Shown here: positions 35,962 to 45,531 of the stretch, in pieces
How positions within the stretch are numbered: the first letter of the stretch is position 1
Layout: every line of letters begins with the position of its first letter
The notes under the pieces: model-generated
The model's input: only the letters and a program-made list of their open reading frames with translations
Database searches by the model: none
What the model was told of the DNA's origin: nothing
Position numbers and translations under genes: made by a program
NCBI RefSeq assembly: GCF_000474215.1
Contig: NZ_BAUC01000029.1
Coordinates: 1 to 56,607 of the forward strand
Reading direction: 5' to 3'
DNA from: Edwardsiella hoshinae NBRC 105699 = ATCC 33379
Lineage (GTDB): Bacteria; Pseudomonadota; Gammaproteobacteria; Enterobacterales; Enterobacteriaceae
Length of the DNA stretch: 56,607 nt

Positions 35962-36846
35962 TTACTCCTGGTATAGTTGAAGGTGTGGGTAGGATAAGCT
36001 AAGTAATGTCGCTGCCTGTTGATTAGTAATTGCTATAGATGGCAGAGGATGGCCGACTGTATGCATCCGGTGGCTAAAGAGTGTAGCTTGAGGAAGCGGT
36101 ACGTCATATTGCAACAATATCGGATCAGCTAATACTTGCTGAGTTGAACCGTGTAATAAAAGTTCACCTTGCTGCATAACCAGTATTTTGTCACAGTATT
36201 CGGCGAGCATATCAACCTTATGTTCAACCAGAATGATGGTTTTTTTTCTTGCTTTAAGCAATTTAATAATTTCAAAAATATCTTTGGTTCCCTGCGGATC
36301 GAGTTGCGATGTGGGTTCATCAATGATGATGATATCGGGGTCCATAGCAATAATTGAAGCAAAGGCAACGCGCTGACATTGGCCGCCTGACAGGGTCAAT
36401 GGATTCTTTTGAATCAAGCTGTCAATTTTTAGCAGCTGACAAACTGTGATGATTTTATCAATCATCAGTGCCTTGTCGATACCTAGATTCTCCAGGCCAA
36501 TACCGACCTCTTCGAATACCGTTTCTTTGATGCCACTAATTTGTGAGAAAGGATTTTGAAAGACATAACCAATACGAATAGATAAAGCAGTTTCATTCCA
36601 ATGGCGTACGTCGAGACCATCGATCAGTACTTCTCCCTCCAGTTCTCCATGATAAAAAAACGGGATTAAGCCACGCAACAGATTGCAGAGTGTCGTTTTC
36701 CCTCCACTATTCTCACCGATGATGCCATAGACTTTTCCCTGTTCAAACTGATAGCTGACATGGGATAATGCTTTCTTATTCGTGAGTGGATAACGGTATG
36801 AAACATTTTTCAATGTGATGATCTTAGATGGAGTATTCTCTTTCAT
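35962..36846 (-). CDS. ECF transporter ATPase, first subunit
   Basis: 294 residues with all canonical ABC motifs: Walker A GENSGGKTT, Q-loop GYVFQNPFSQISG, signature LTLSGGQCQRVAFA, Walker B IIIIDEPTSQLD and switch His in VEHKVDML. The C-terminal 70 residues are an extra domain as in EcfA/CbiO proteins. It presumably pairs with the product of 35147-35959. Its ATG overlaps the EcfT stop by four bases (ATGA), so translation is coupled. Confidence 0.92.
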   Translation of the reverse strand: MKENTPSKIITLKNVSYRYPLTNKKALSHVSYQFEQGKVYGIIGENSGGKTTLCNLLRGLIPFFYHGELEGEVLIDGLDVRHWNETALSIRIGYVFQNPFSQISGIKETVFEEVGIGLENLGIDKALMIDKIITVCQLLKIDSLIQKNPLTLSGGQCQRVAFASIIAMDPDIIIIDEPTSQLDPQGTKDIFEIIKLLKARKKTIILVEHKVDMLAEYCDKILVMQQGELLLHGSTQQVLADPILLQYDVPLPQATLFSHRMHTVGHPLPSIAITNQQAATLLSLSYPHLQLYQE

Positions 36847-37640
36847 AGATCACCCTTTACTTTAAGAACGATGGCTGTGACGAGCAGCAGATAGAAGAAC
36901 AGTACTAACCATTTTTCGTAGCGTGAGATTGGTTTTAAGGTAACCAAATGGGTATGCGGTGCTTTATTCGAGAAGGCGCGAGCATCCATCGCGATCGTCT
37001 TCTCTTCCGTATAGGCAATGGCGCTCAAGGCTAATGGACTGATAATGGGAAAAAATGCACTGATGCGGCGCCATAGATTATCCTCAGTTTCGATCCCTCG
37101 CGCTCTCTGGCTGTCGAGGATGGTCGTCGCTCGAGAGCCTAACTCACTGATTGTCTTACTGGAGACCAACACCACATAAGAGATTGCGGCCGACATGCCC
37201 TTTTCCTCACAGGCAATCGCTAAGTGCTGCATTGGTGTAGAGAGAAAAAATAGGATGATAGCCCCGGAGAATCCGACAATGAAGAAGGCCATGTTAAAAC
37301 CACTCTGTAGGGCATGGTCGGTCCAATGCCAGCCGAAGAGAGATAAAACTACCTCACCTTGATGGCGATTGGTGATCAACCGGGCAAATACCGTAAATAA
37401 ACCGAGTAAGACGAAGATCGAGACTAATAGTTTATTGAATATCCTAAATTTTTTTATGTAAATAGCTATTAAGTAATAGATTAAACAGATAGCGAGGCCA
37501 AACTGCCAGTTACGCAGCACCATCGAGGTTAAGCCTAATGCTAAAGCAATATGGAGTTTGGTCAGCGGGTTCAAGTCTATGAGCCAGTTACCCGTGACAT
37601 AAGTATGGCGAAAGCGGTTAATAAATTCTTGGTTAGTCAT
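36843..37640 (-). CDS. EcfT (CbiQ-family) transmembrane subunit of an ECF transporter
   Basis: 265 residues, five to six membrane helices and two cytosolic coupling helices carrying the Ala-Arg signatures of EcfT: SQRARGIETE and MDARAFSNK. These bind the two ATPases. N-terminal DLNPLTKLHIAL is also typical. Ribosome binding site AAGGGG. It sits between the S component and the ATPases in the same operon, so the transporter is of the dedicated (group I-like) type, with all subunits encoded together. Confidence 0.92.
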   Translation of the reverse strand: MTNQEFINRFRHTYVTGNWLIDLNPLTKLHIALALGLTSMVLRNWQFGLAICLIYYLIAIYIKKFRIFNKLLVSIFVLLGLFTVFARLITNRHQGEVVLSLFGWHWTDHALQSGFNMAFFIVGFSGAIILFFLSTPMQHLAIACEEKGMSAAISYVVLVSSKTISELGSRATTILDSQRARGIETEDNLWRRISAFFPIISPLALSAIAYTEEKTIAMDARAFSNKAPHTHLVTLKPISRYEKWLVLFFYLLLVTAIVLKVKGDL

Positions 37641-37704
37641 TATATCCCCTTATGTATAGAGCGGGTCGTTAGATGAGATAGCTATTCCCCTGGTGGCTGA
37701 ACAA

Positions 37705-38319
37705 CTAGTCAGCAATATATTCTTTATTAATAAAAATATTCCCATTTGGCAATTTCACTAAATAACGTATGGGGAGCGCCATGATAATGGCGACGACAGC
37801 AACACAGGCGATGATCTTATCTGGGATATCCATTAATAGACTGGCGATCATGGCGCAGAGAAACTTGGCAAGATGTGTCGCCTCATAAAGGGGAATTGCG
37901 ATCAGTATTTGTGGTGTTGAACCATAAAAATCGAAACCAAATAGTGGCCAACCGATTAAGATACTGCCGACACCGCCAATAAATGAAAAAACTAACGAGG
38001 CGAGTACACCTCGCCAGATACTAGTAAAGCCACCACGCCTGGCGATAAGGCCAGCGGCGATACCAAAAAGTACATTAAGGATGGCATAAAACAGTGAGGT
38101 TGGATTTGTGATGGCATTGATGGCATTGGTGACTAACCCCGCCGTTGCGCCAGCAAGCGGGCCACACAGCGCACCGATCAAGATAGTACCGATAGCATCA
38201 CAGGTAAAAGGCGTTTTTAATATGACAAAGAATAACTGATAACCAATAAAATTAATACCTACAGCGATAGGAATAAGAAAGAGTGTCAACTTATCAAAGT
38301 GCCATGCCATCTTGTCCAT
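37705..38319 (-). CDS. ECF transporter substrate-binding membrane subunit (S component)
   Basis: 204 residues, about six membrane helices. The stretch IGALCGPLAGATAGLVTNAINAITNP, with an NxxxxINP-like turn, followed by FYAILNVLFGIAAGLIARRGG, is the usual layout of ECF S components. The sequence does not fit an S component I can name by vitamin (not clearly RibU, ThiT, BioY or FolT). Position directly behind a nucleoside hydrolase gene points to a nucleoside, nucleobase or ribose derivative as ligand; that is inference from context. Confidence 0.85.
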   Translation of the reverse strand: MDKMAWHFDKLTLFLIPIAVGINFIGYQLFFVILKTPFTCDAIGTILIGALCGPLAGATAGLVTNAINAITNPTSLFYAILNVLFGIAAGLIARRGGFTSIWRGVLASLVFSFIGGVGSILIGWPLFGFDFYGSTPQILIAIPLYEATHLAKFLCAMIASLLMDIPDKIIACVAVVAIIMALPIRYLVKLPNGNIFINKEYIAD

Positions 38320-38343
38320 GATAGATACCTATTAGTAGTTATG

Positions 38344-39303
38344 TTATAATTTACTGATCGATTCAATAAAGTTGTGTATATACATTTCGCGGTCAAGATC
38401 GAATATGACACTGACATTTTTCTCCATCACCTTTCCTTGGAGTTTCTCCAGGTAATTCATATCGTCCACAACAGTCATTCCTTTGGTTAACGCACCATCC
38501 ATTTCAATATCAACATAACATGTCTGGATGGTAAACCATTCAGGATGTACTACTGCGGCAACGGCCGTGGGATCGTGCAGAGTACAGCCGGGGAAATTTT
38601 CTATTTCGTAGTGGCTTTTACTGAAAAAATCAATCAGTTCGGCTACGAAACAGGCAAGCTCCGTTCCCTTCGCGCGTAGCAGTTCATTTTCTTGCCGAGT
38701 GATGTAGGCTTTTTGAGTTACATCCAGGCCGGCCATCAGAATTTTAATACCCGAGTGGAAAACTATGTAAGCTGCTTCAACATCAGCATATATATTGTAT
38801 TCCGCGGCTGGCGTCCAGTTACCCCGTCGAGCCCCTCCCCCCATCAGGGAAATTAGGGCTATTTTACATTTGAGATCGGGGCGCATCTTGAGCAATAGGG
38901 CAATATTGGTCAAGGGCCCCGTAGCGATAATCGTTATTTTTTCTTCACTTTTTTCAATAAGTTCAATTAAAAAATTAACGGCATGGCCGGGATAGGGAGC
39001 AAACCCATTTTCAGGTAGAAGTGGTCCATCCAAGCCACTGGCACCGTGGAAGAGCAACCCCGTCTTCCCCTCTAACAAACTTCTAACCAAAGGCTCTGCC
39101 GCACCCATTACGACGGGAATATTTTCTCGTCGCGCCTTAGTTAATACTTTAATAGCATTATTAGTGACTTTATCAATAGATGTGTTTCCTGCAACGGTAG
39201 TGACCGCCTTTAACTCAAGCTGAGGAAAGGCCAGCGCCCACAAGATGGCCATAGCATCATCATGGCCGGGATCGCAGTCAATGATGATCGGTTGTCTTTC
39301 CAT
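38344..39303 (-). CDS. Inosine-uridine preferring nucleoside hydrolase family protein
   Basis: 319 residues. The calcium-binding DxDxxxDD motif is IIDCDPGHDDAMAI (Asp 9, 11, 15, 16), followed by VTTVAGNTSIDKVTNNA, TIIATGPLTNIALLL, MGGGARRGNWTPAAEYNIYADVEAA and the late metal/His region CTLHDPTAVA. Enzymes of this family cleave ribonucleosides to base and ribose. No signal peptide, so it is cytosolic and would act after import. The ATG follows GAGGTAA. It is the first gene of the ECF operon, 24 bases before the S component. Confidence 0.93.
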   Translation of the reverse strand: MERQPIIIDCDPGHDDAMAILWALAFPQLELKAVTTVAGNTSIDKVTNNAIKVLTKARRENIPVVMGAAEPLVRSLLEGKTGLLFHGASGLDGPLLPENGFAPYPGHAVNFLIELIEKSEEKITIIATGPLTNIALLLKMRPDLKCKIALISLMGGGARRGNWTPAAEYNIYADVEAAYIVFHSGIKILMAGLDVTQKAYITRQENELLRAKGTELACFVAELIDFFSKSHYEIENFPGCTLHDPTAVAAVVHPEWFTIQTCYVDIEMDGALTKGMTVVDDMNYLEKLQGKVMEKNVSVIFDLDREMYIHNFIESISKL

Positions 39304-40227
39304 ATATTACCTCGTCTCTTATTCAAGATACTATTTATTATGTGGGATGTTGGCATCATCGCTATATCTAATGACGGGATGGATTTATATCAACTGTCGT
39401 GATTTTAAGCTTATAGTATAAAATCATGTATATCATTAAGGGATGATACCCAGATTAGTGTGTTGAATATAAAATTAATTATATCTATTATTTATATGGG
39501 TAAGATATTTAAATTAATTTAAGCCAACTCGCTCAACATATGATAAATTACTCAGTGTGTAAAGCGAAAAACATCACCAGCAATGAGTAAATTTGTCTTT
39601 TTTCTATCTATGGCACGCTAGTGTGTCGAATGATTTTATATTTTGAATATATGCTTTTAAGTCATGCTGAATAAACCTGATTTAACAGGTTATAGCATAA
39701 CGGGAGATCCGCTATCTACGGCTATGATTAGGCTTATATTTGATGAAAATAGTGACTGCAACTGCTAAATTTCCTCAATTTTTGCAATGTTATTGTGAGA
39801 GTGGTTTATTTAATGTCGCTAGATTATGTTATCAATCATTAAAATATTTAAACCTGAATACTATCAATTTACATAACAATAAAACCATAAGATAATAAGC
39901 ATGCTGAGGTCATGGTATTAGTCTACAATCCGTAAGCAACGACGAGATTGCTGAGCAGACTAACCCAAGGGTAGCAGTATAGTTATTGTCTTAGCGTTAT
40001 CTCATTTTATTTCAGCATATATTGATGCACTATCAAGGGAGTTAACGATAACTTATTTTAGCGCTATTTCGATTATTGCCAGCTTACTCGCCATGGTATG
40101 CATGCACGCCATAACGACAGTAATCGTCATACGCAGTTGAGCGCTTTACCGGAAGGCCGCGCTGGATCGGGTTATGGCACAGACACGGCTAAACATTACC
40201 CATCTGTGCCTCCCTCTGAACCACCCG
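39304..40227. other. AT-rich region upstream of the nucleoside hydrolase operon
   Basis: About 0.9 kb, clearly richer in A and T than the core genome. The first 100-200 bases must contain the operon promoter on the minus strand. No intact gene is visible on either strand. A possible gene remnant lies at 39964-40140, and a short frame starting MSKFVFFLSMAR at 39582 stops after 12 codons. An AACCTG/CAGGTT inverted repeat occurs near 39673-39690. Confidence 0.5.
39964..40140 (+). pseudogene. Possible remnant of a membrane protein gene
   Basis: A 58-codon open frame ending TGA at 40138-40140 with a strongly hydrophobic translation (IVIVLALSHFISAYIDAL, then SAISIIASLLAMVCMHAITT), resembling two transmembrane helices. 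There is no ATG, GTG or TTG in a useful place; an AAGGGAG stretch is followed six bases later by ATA. In another frame just upstream (ending 39980) the text also looks protein-like. The best reading is a frameshifted, truncated transporter gene; a small hydrophobic peptide gene is the alternative. Confidence 0.25.
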
Positions 40228-41595
40228 CTACAACCACAGCAAATTCAATCCCAGATTAACGGCGGCAGCGACCGCCATGGGGATCGCAGTACGCTTCACC
40301 ACCTGCAAGGGGGATACCTCAGCGATGGCGGCGATAGCCACGATAGCGGCGGTAATCGGCGAGACGGTACGGCCAAAGCTGGTCATTATCTGCATGGGCA
40401 ACATCAGGGTGATCACCTCCACCTGCAACGCACTGGCAATATCAGGAACAATACCCGCTAACGGGAAAAATGCCGCATTACCGGATCCCATGAGAAATGC
40501 CGCCAGCGCAAGCAGGAAACTCATCACCACGATCATGGTGCCGACGCCAAACCCTGCCTGATGCATCCCCTGCGTCAGGGCTTCGATGGCGCCGATTTTA
40601 ATCAATCCATTGGCAAAAACCTCACCACAAATGATCAGTGAAACAACCAATACAAAGGCTTTCCCCATTCCTTCAATAAAGATCATCAGGCTGCCCAAGA
40701 CCTGGTGCGGTTGTCGCAGACGGAGCAGTTCAAATAACATGGCGGTCAGCGTACTGATCAGCATCGCCGCTACGATGGAAATACGCACCGGAGAGGCAAA
40801 CAACGGACTAAAAGTGATGATCAGCGCCAAAGGCAATACCGGCAGCAGGGCATAACAGCGCGGAGGCCGTGGCGGTACGGGCCTCTCCCCCTCCTCGTCC
40901 GCAACGGGTAGCGTTAATCGTGCCGCGGCTTCGCGCCTATCCCACCAACGCTGCACCACATAATGACTCAGTGCCACGGCAGCGATAACCGGCAAGGTAA
41001 CAGGTAACTGATGCTGAACAAAATAGATAACCGGATCCATTCCCGATAGTTGAGCTGCCAAAATGACCGGCCCGCTGGGACCATGATCGATAAACTGGGC
41101 ACAACCGATAACCCCCAACGCCGACAGCTTAGTGACCCCACAGCGGATAAAGATGGGATACAGCGTCACCATCAACAGCAGTGCCAGGCCGGAGTGGCTG
41201 GGAATAAACAGCACCAATATCTGGGAGAGCAAAAAACCCAGCACCAGTAACAGATAGGGCGAGCGGATGCGTTTCAGTGGATGTTCAAAAATGGCAAACA
41301 GGGCGTGGCTGGCTCCCACATGATCCATATAACGGGCAAAACCGGAGATCGTCATAATGGTCAGCCCTATCCCGGCCAACCGGTTACTCATTACGCTATT
41401 AATAAGATAGAAGATATCAAAATAGCGCCAGTGGCTACTTTGCTCGGCGGCCATCAGCGGGGTATCCCGCAGCAGTACGGTAAAAAATAGCAGGACAACG
41501 CCCCCCAGTAACAAAATAGCCTGGGGATATCCCCCCTTTAGCAGGCCGTACACCACCAGAATGACGGTAGTGACAGCAATAAACAGTGTCAGCAT
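40228..41595 (-). CDS. dcuC: DcuC-family C4-dicarboxylate transporter
   Basis: 455 residues with about 12 hydrophobic segments. Family stretches include MTISGFARYMDHVGASHALF, SPYLLLVLGF, a GSGNAAFFPLAGIVP motif and the C-terminal SFGRTVSPITAAIVAIAAIAEVSPLQVVKRT. DcuC exports succinate and exchanges C4-dicarboxylates during anaerobic growth. The start at 41595 follows AAGGAG; the frame is open 48 codons further up, but that stretch has no ribosome binding site and is not conserved. Divergence from E. coli DcuC is considerable, so it may be a paralogue in the same family. Confidence 0.85.
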   Translation of the reverse strand: MLTLFIAVTTVILVVYGLLKGGYPQAILLLGGVVLLFFTVLLRDTPLMAAEQSSHWRYFDIFYLINSVMSNRLAGIGLTIMTISGFARYMDHVGASHALFAIFEHPLKRIRSPYLLLVLGFLLSQILVLFIPSHSGLALLLMVTLYPIFIRCGVTKLSALGVIGCAQFIDHGPSGPVILAAQLSGMDPVIYFVQHQLPVTLPVIAAVALSHYVVQRWWDRREAAARLTLPVADEEGERPVPPRPPRCYALLPVLPLALIITFSPLFASPVRISIVAAMLISTLTAMLFELLRLRQPHQVLGSLMIFIEGMGKAFVLVVSLIICGEVFANGLIKIGAIEALTQGMHQAGFGVGTMIVVMSFLLALAAFLMGSGNAAFFPLAGIVPDIASALQVEVITLMLPMQIMTSFGRTVSPITAAIVAIAAIAEVSPLQVVKRTAIPMAVAAAVNLGLNLLWL

Positions 41596-41947
41596 GGCGC
41601 ATGTCTCCTTATGACCAATAGGGTCGGTAGCAACAGGCGCGACGATGACAGGAGGAAAAAGGAAAAGGATAAACAGACTATTCTGGCTGTAGACGAAAGT
41701 CGTCAATGTAAATCGTGTTAATAGTATTAATCTAAGCAAAAATAGGCTTAATCAATGCGCAAGAAACAGCCTACAGCGATAACAGGCCCAGACTGTTCAT
41801 AGGATAGGCGGCCCCCGCATTCTGCCTGCACTAATGCCTGACGGGGAGAGCACCGTCAGCATCAGCGGTCGCGTCAGCTTATGCGCCGACTAGTAAACGC
41901 CAGGCAAGCCATCACCATTACGCCTATTCGCCGGGCTAAGCAGAGCG
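41596..41947. other. Intergenic region upstream of dcuC
   Basis: 352 bases holding the dcuC promoter on its left. A small hairpin (CTGACGG / CCGTCAG at 41838-41859) lies downstream of the VOC gene but has no T-run. No FNR-like TTGAT-N4-ATCAA site was found, although one would be expected for a DcuC gene. Confidence 0.5.
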
Positions 41948-42346
41948 CTACGCCTCTGACGGTAGCGATGATTGATATACGCTAATCTCAATCAGATTGC
42001 CGTCCGGATCGCGCAGATACAGGCTGTCGATCGGCCCTCGCGCACCAGTCCGCGGCACCACGCCCACTTCAATCGTCAGCCCTCGCCCCGCCAACTCTTG
42101 CTTAATCTGCTGGATATCGCCCTGCGCTAACAGGCAAATATCCAGACTACCGTAAGTCACCTGACGTGCGGCCGGGGTAAATTCCGCCTTACGACGATGG
42201 ATATTGATCTTCTGGTTACCGAAGATCAACGCCAAGCGATCGTTACGCTCATCCAGCGTCATTCCGAGTCCATCGACATAGAAAGCCAGCGTCTGCTCGA
42301 CATCTTCCACGGTGATCACCACGTGATCGATTCCTGTAATTAGCAT
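41948..42346 (-). CDS. VOC (glyoxalase/bleomycin-resistance) family protein
   Basis: 132 residues forming two beta-alpha-beta-beta-beta modules: GIDHVVITVEDVEQTLAFYVDGLGM and GARGPIDSLYLRDPDGNLIEIS. Candidate metal ligands are His in IDHVV, His in NIHRR, and Glu in NLIEIS, as in glyoxalase I-like enzymes. It resembles Salmonella STM3117, linked to intramacrophage growth. The reaction is not known. The ATG at 42344-42346 follows GAGG; the preceding GTG is also in frame. Stands alone between dcuC and pepN. Confidence 0.85.
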   Translation of the reverse strand: MLITGIDHVVITVEDVEQTLAFYVDGLGMTLDERNDRLALIFGNQKINIHRRKAEFTPAARQVTYGSLDICLLAQGDIQQIKQELAGRGLTIEVGVVPRTGARGPIDSLYLRDPDGNLIEISVYQSSLPSEA

Positions 42347-42455
42347 CACTCACCTCATGATACAACGCGCCCGATATTCATCGCTGTCGCCGTCTCACCC
42401 GACATACCCCGAAGGCGTCGCCCCCAGTCTTGGCGGCGCACACCTCGCTGGCAGC

Positions 42456-42483
42456 AAAAAAATACCGGCTCCGAGAGCCGGTA
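42456..42483 (-). terminator. Intrinsic terminator of pepN
   Basis: On the minus strand TACCGGCTC-TCG-GAGCCGGTA followed by seven T residues, 27 bases past the pepN stop. Confidence 0.93.
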
Positions 42484-42510
42484 GGTCAAGAGGCAGTCCT
42501 CATCCCACAA

Positions 42511-45129
42511 TCAGGATGCCAGCGCCCGGGAGATCTTCTCATACAGATCGCCGGAAAGATTATCCAGCGCCAGCAACGCGTCCAACTGCTGACGCATCAA
42601 CGCCTGGCGCTCCGCATCGTAACGCTTCAGGCGGATCAACGGATCGACCATGCGAGCAGCGACCTGCGGATTGCGGCGGTTCAAGTCGCGCAAGATCTCC
42701 GCCAGGAAGGCGTAGCCGGAGCCGTCGGGAGCATGGAAGGCGCGCGGGTTCAACTGGGCGAAAGCGCCGACCAACGCGCGGGTCCGGTTCGGGTTGCTTA
42801 AGGTAAAGGCGCGGTGATGCAGCAATTGGCGCACCCGCGTCAAAACATCATCATCCGGCGCGGTCGCTTGCAGGGTGAACCACTTATCCATCACCAACCC
42901 ATCCTGATGCCAGCGCTGATCGAACTCGGCCATCAACGCCTCACGACATGGCAACTGCGCCGCCATCGCCGCCGACAAGGCGCCGAGTGCATCGGTCATG
43001 TTATCGGCCTGACGATACTGCTCACTGACTAAAGCATCCGCCTGCGCCACATCGGGCGCAAAGGCCAGGTAATGCAAGCAAACATTGCGCAGCGCGCGCT
43101 TGGCGATATCGCCATGCTCGATGCGATAGCGCGGCGTCGCGTTCTGCCGATAGGCCGCCAACCACGCCCCGGCCAGTTGTTGCGCCAGCAGCCGGGTCAT
43201 CGCCTGATGAACCTGGGCGATGGCTTCGGGATCGATCTGGCTGAACAACTCGGCCATTTCCACTTCGGTGGGCAGCGTCAGGATCTGAGCGCGTAACGCC
43301 GCATCCCGTTGCTCGTCAGCGAGTACGCAGCCGAAGGCCGTCACCACATGCTCGGGCAGCGACAGAGGCTGCCCCTGCTGGCTACGCGCGACATTCAGAC
43401 GGACATATTTAGCTAACAGCATCTGCGCCGCATCCCAGCGGGCAAAATCATTACGGGCATGCTGCATCAAGAAGGTCAGTTGCTGATCGCTATAGGGATA
43501 CTCCAGCCGCACTGGAGCGGAAAACTCACGCAGCAACGACGGCGTCGGTGCTTGCGGCACGTTATCAAAGGCAAAGCTCTGTTCCGCCTCGGTGACGCTC
43601 AAGACGTTGCCGACCGGTTGCCCATCCATCACCAACGGGATCACCTGACCATCGGCATCGTACAGCTCAATATCTAACGGAATGTGCAATGGCTGCTTAT
43701 CGTGCTGATCCGCCGTCGCTGGCGTGCTCTGGGTGACATACAGACGATACTGGCGTTGTGCGGCATCGTATTCGTCGCGCACCGTCAACAACGGTGTACC
43801 GGACTGACTATACCAGCGGCGGAACAGCGTCAGATCGATGCCCGAGGCATCCTCCATCGCCTGCACGAAATCATCGCACGTCGCGGCGCTGCCGTCGTGA
43901 CGCGCAAAATAGAGACGCATCCCGGCCTGGAACTTCTCTTCGCCCAACAGGGTATGCAGCATGCGGATCACCTCGGCCCCCTTCTCATACACCGTCAGGG
44001 TATAGAAGTTGTTCATCTCGATGACCTGCTCCGGGCGGATCGGGTGTGCCATCGGGCCAGCGTCCTCGGCGAACTGAGCTCCGCGCAACACGCGTACATT
44101 ATCGATACGATTGACCGCGCGCGAGCCTAAGTCAGAACTGAACTCCTGATCGCGGAATACCGTCAACCCCTCTTTGAGACTCAGTTGGAACCAGTCGCGG
44201 CAAGTCACGCGGTTCCCAGTCCAGTTATGGAAATATTCATGGCCGATCACCGATTCAATATTCAGGTAATCTTTGTCGGTCGCGGTCTGCGCCTTGGCCA
44301 GCACGAACTTGGCGTTGAAAATGTTCAACCCCTTGTTCTCCATCGCCCCCATATTAAAGAAGTCCACCGCCACGACCATGTAGATATCCAGGTCGTACTC
44401 CAACCCGAAACGCTGTTCGTCCCAACGCATGGCGTTCTTCAATGAGGTCATCGCCCAGTCGGCGCGATCGAGATTACCGCGATCGACATACAGCTCCAGC
44501 GCGACACTACGCCCACTACGGGTAATAAAGGTATCGCTCAGCCGATCGAAGTCACCGGCCACCAGCGCGAACAGATAACAGGGCTTGGGGAACGGATCGT
44601 CCCACTGTACCCAGTGGCGGCCATCCGCCAACTCCCCCTGATCGACACGGTTACCGTTCGACAACAAATAAGGATAACGCGCCTTATCCGCCACGATGCG
44701 CGTCCGGAAACGGGCCAGCACATCGGGACGATCCAAATAATAGGTGATATGGCGGAACCCTTCGGCCTCGCACTGAGTACACAGCGCCTCACCGGACTGA
44801 TACAGCCCCTCCAGGGCGCTGTTTTGTGCCGGATGGATCTCGTTGACGATCGTCAGCGTAAATTGGGACGGCAGTCCTTGAATAATCAGTTGATTACCGT
44901 CAATCCGGTAGTCGCTCCACGCCAAGCCATCCACGGCCAGCGAGCGCAGGGTCAGCGCCTCACCATCCAGCACCAACGGCGCTCCCGGGCTCCCCAGCCG
45001 TTTGACCTGGCTGATGGCCGTCACCGTGGTGAGTTCGGCATCGAGGGCAAAATCCAAGTCCAGATCGGTGATGGTGTAATCCGGCGCTGTATAATCGCGG
45101 CGATACTTCGCCTGTGGTTGTTGAGTCAT
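42511..45129 (-). CDS. pepN: Aminopeptidase N (PepN, M1 family)
   Basis: 872 residues, near the 870 of E. coli. The exopeptidase motif GAMENKG and the zinc motif HEYFHNWTGNRVT with the distal Glu in LKEGLTVFRDQEF are intact. An N-terminal saddle domain (MTQQPQAKYRRDY start) and a C-terminal helical domain complete the M1 fold. It removes N-terminal residues from peptides in the cytosol. Divergent from pncB with 402 bases between; a strong terminator follows. Confidence 0.97.
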   Translation of the reverse strand: MTQQPQAKYRRDYTAPDYTITDLDLDFALDAELTTVTAISQVKRLGSPGAPLVLDGEALTLRSLAVDGLAWSDYRIDGNQLIIQGLPSQFTLTIVNEIHPAQNSALEGLYQSGEALCTQCEAEGFRHITYYLDRPDVLARFRTRIVADKARYPYLLSNGNRVDQGELADGRHWVQWDDPFPKPCYLFALVAGDFDRLSDTFITRSGRSVALELYVDRGNLDRADWAMTSLKNAMRWDEQRFGLEYDLDIYMVVAVDFFNMGAMENKGLNIFNAKFVLAKAQTATDKDYLNIESVIGHEYFHNWTGNRVTCRDWFQLSLKEGLTVFRDQEFSSDLGSRAVNRIDNVRVLRGAQFAEDAGPMAHPIRPEQVIEMNNFYTLTVYEKGAEVIRMLHTLLGEEKFQAGMRLYFARHDGSAATCDDFVQAMEDASGIDLTLFRRWYSQSGTPLLTVRDEYDAAQRQYRLYVTQSTPATADQHDKQPLHIPLDIELYDADGQVIPLVMDGQPVGNVLSVTEAEQSFAFDNVPQAPTPSLLREFSAPVRLEYPYSDQQLTFLMQHARNDFARWDAAQMLLAKYVRLNVARSQQGQPLSLPEHVVTAFGCVLADEQRDAALRAQILTLPTEVEMAELFSQIDPEAIAQVHQAMTRLLAQQLAGAWLAAYRQNATPRYRIEHGDIAKRALRNVCLHYLAFAPDVAQADALVSEQYRQADNMTDALGALSAAMAAQLPCREALMAEFDQRWHQDGLVMDKWFTLQATAPDDDVLTRVRQLLHHRAFTLSNPNRTRALVGAFAQLNPRAFHAPDGSGYAFLAEILRDLNRRNPQVAARMVDPLIRLKRYDAERQALMRQQLDALLALDNLSGDLYEKISRALAS

Positions 45130-45531
45130 AGCTACCCTTGTTGACTGTCTTTGGCTGGGCGGCAGTGGGCGGATGCTCCGCGCCCCATCGAGACGGGATG
45201 CCTCCCCGCCACCTACGCGATCTGTGCGGGCGCCGAGCAGCGCGACGCCACACCCCTCATCGTCGCAGCATATCTTGTGCGATAGGATTGTTCCATACTA
45301 TATAGCCACATGCGGCGCTATAACGCGCTCAGAATGCTATGCTGCCTACGCGCCGCAGAGCGCATGCCCCTTATAACACACCGATTTTCGCCCCGCGCAC
45401 AACCGAACCAGCGCCCAATCCGCAACCTATCAGCCGCCGTTTGCGTAGATTATCGGTTCATTCTGCGTCTAAACTAGGTATACTCCTTCGACTTTTGTCA
45501 CTAATCCCTGACGAGGATGCAGTAACGCGCC
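45130..45531. other. Divergent promoter region pepN / pncB
   Basis: 402 bases. The pepN half is GC-rich. The half next to pncB is AT-richer and should hold the pncB promoter. I did not find a convincing NadR box. No gene. Confidence 0.5.
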
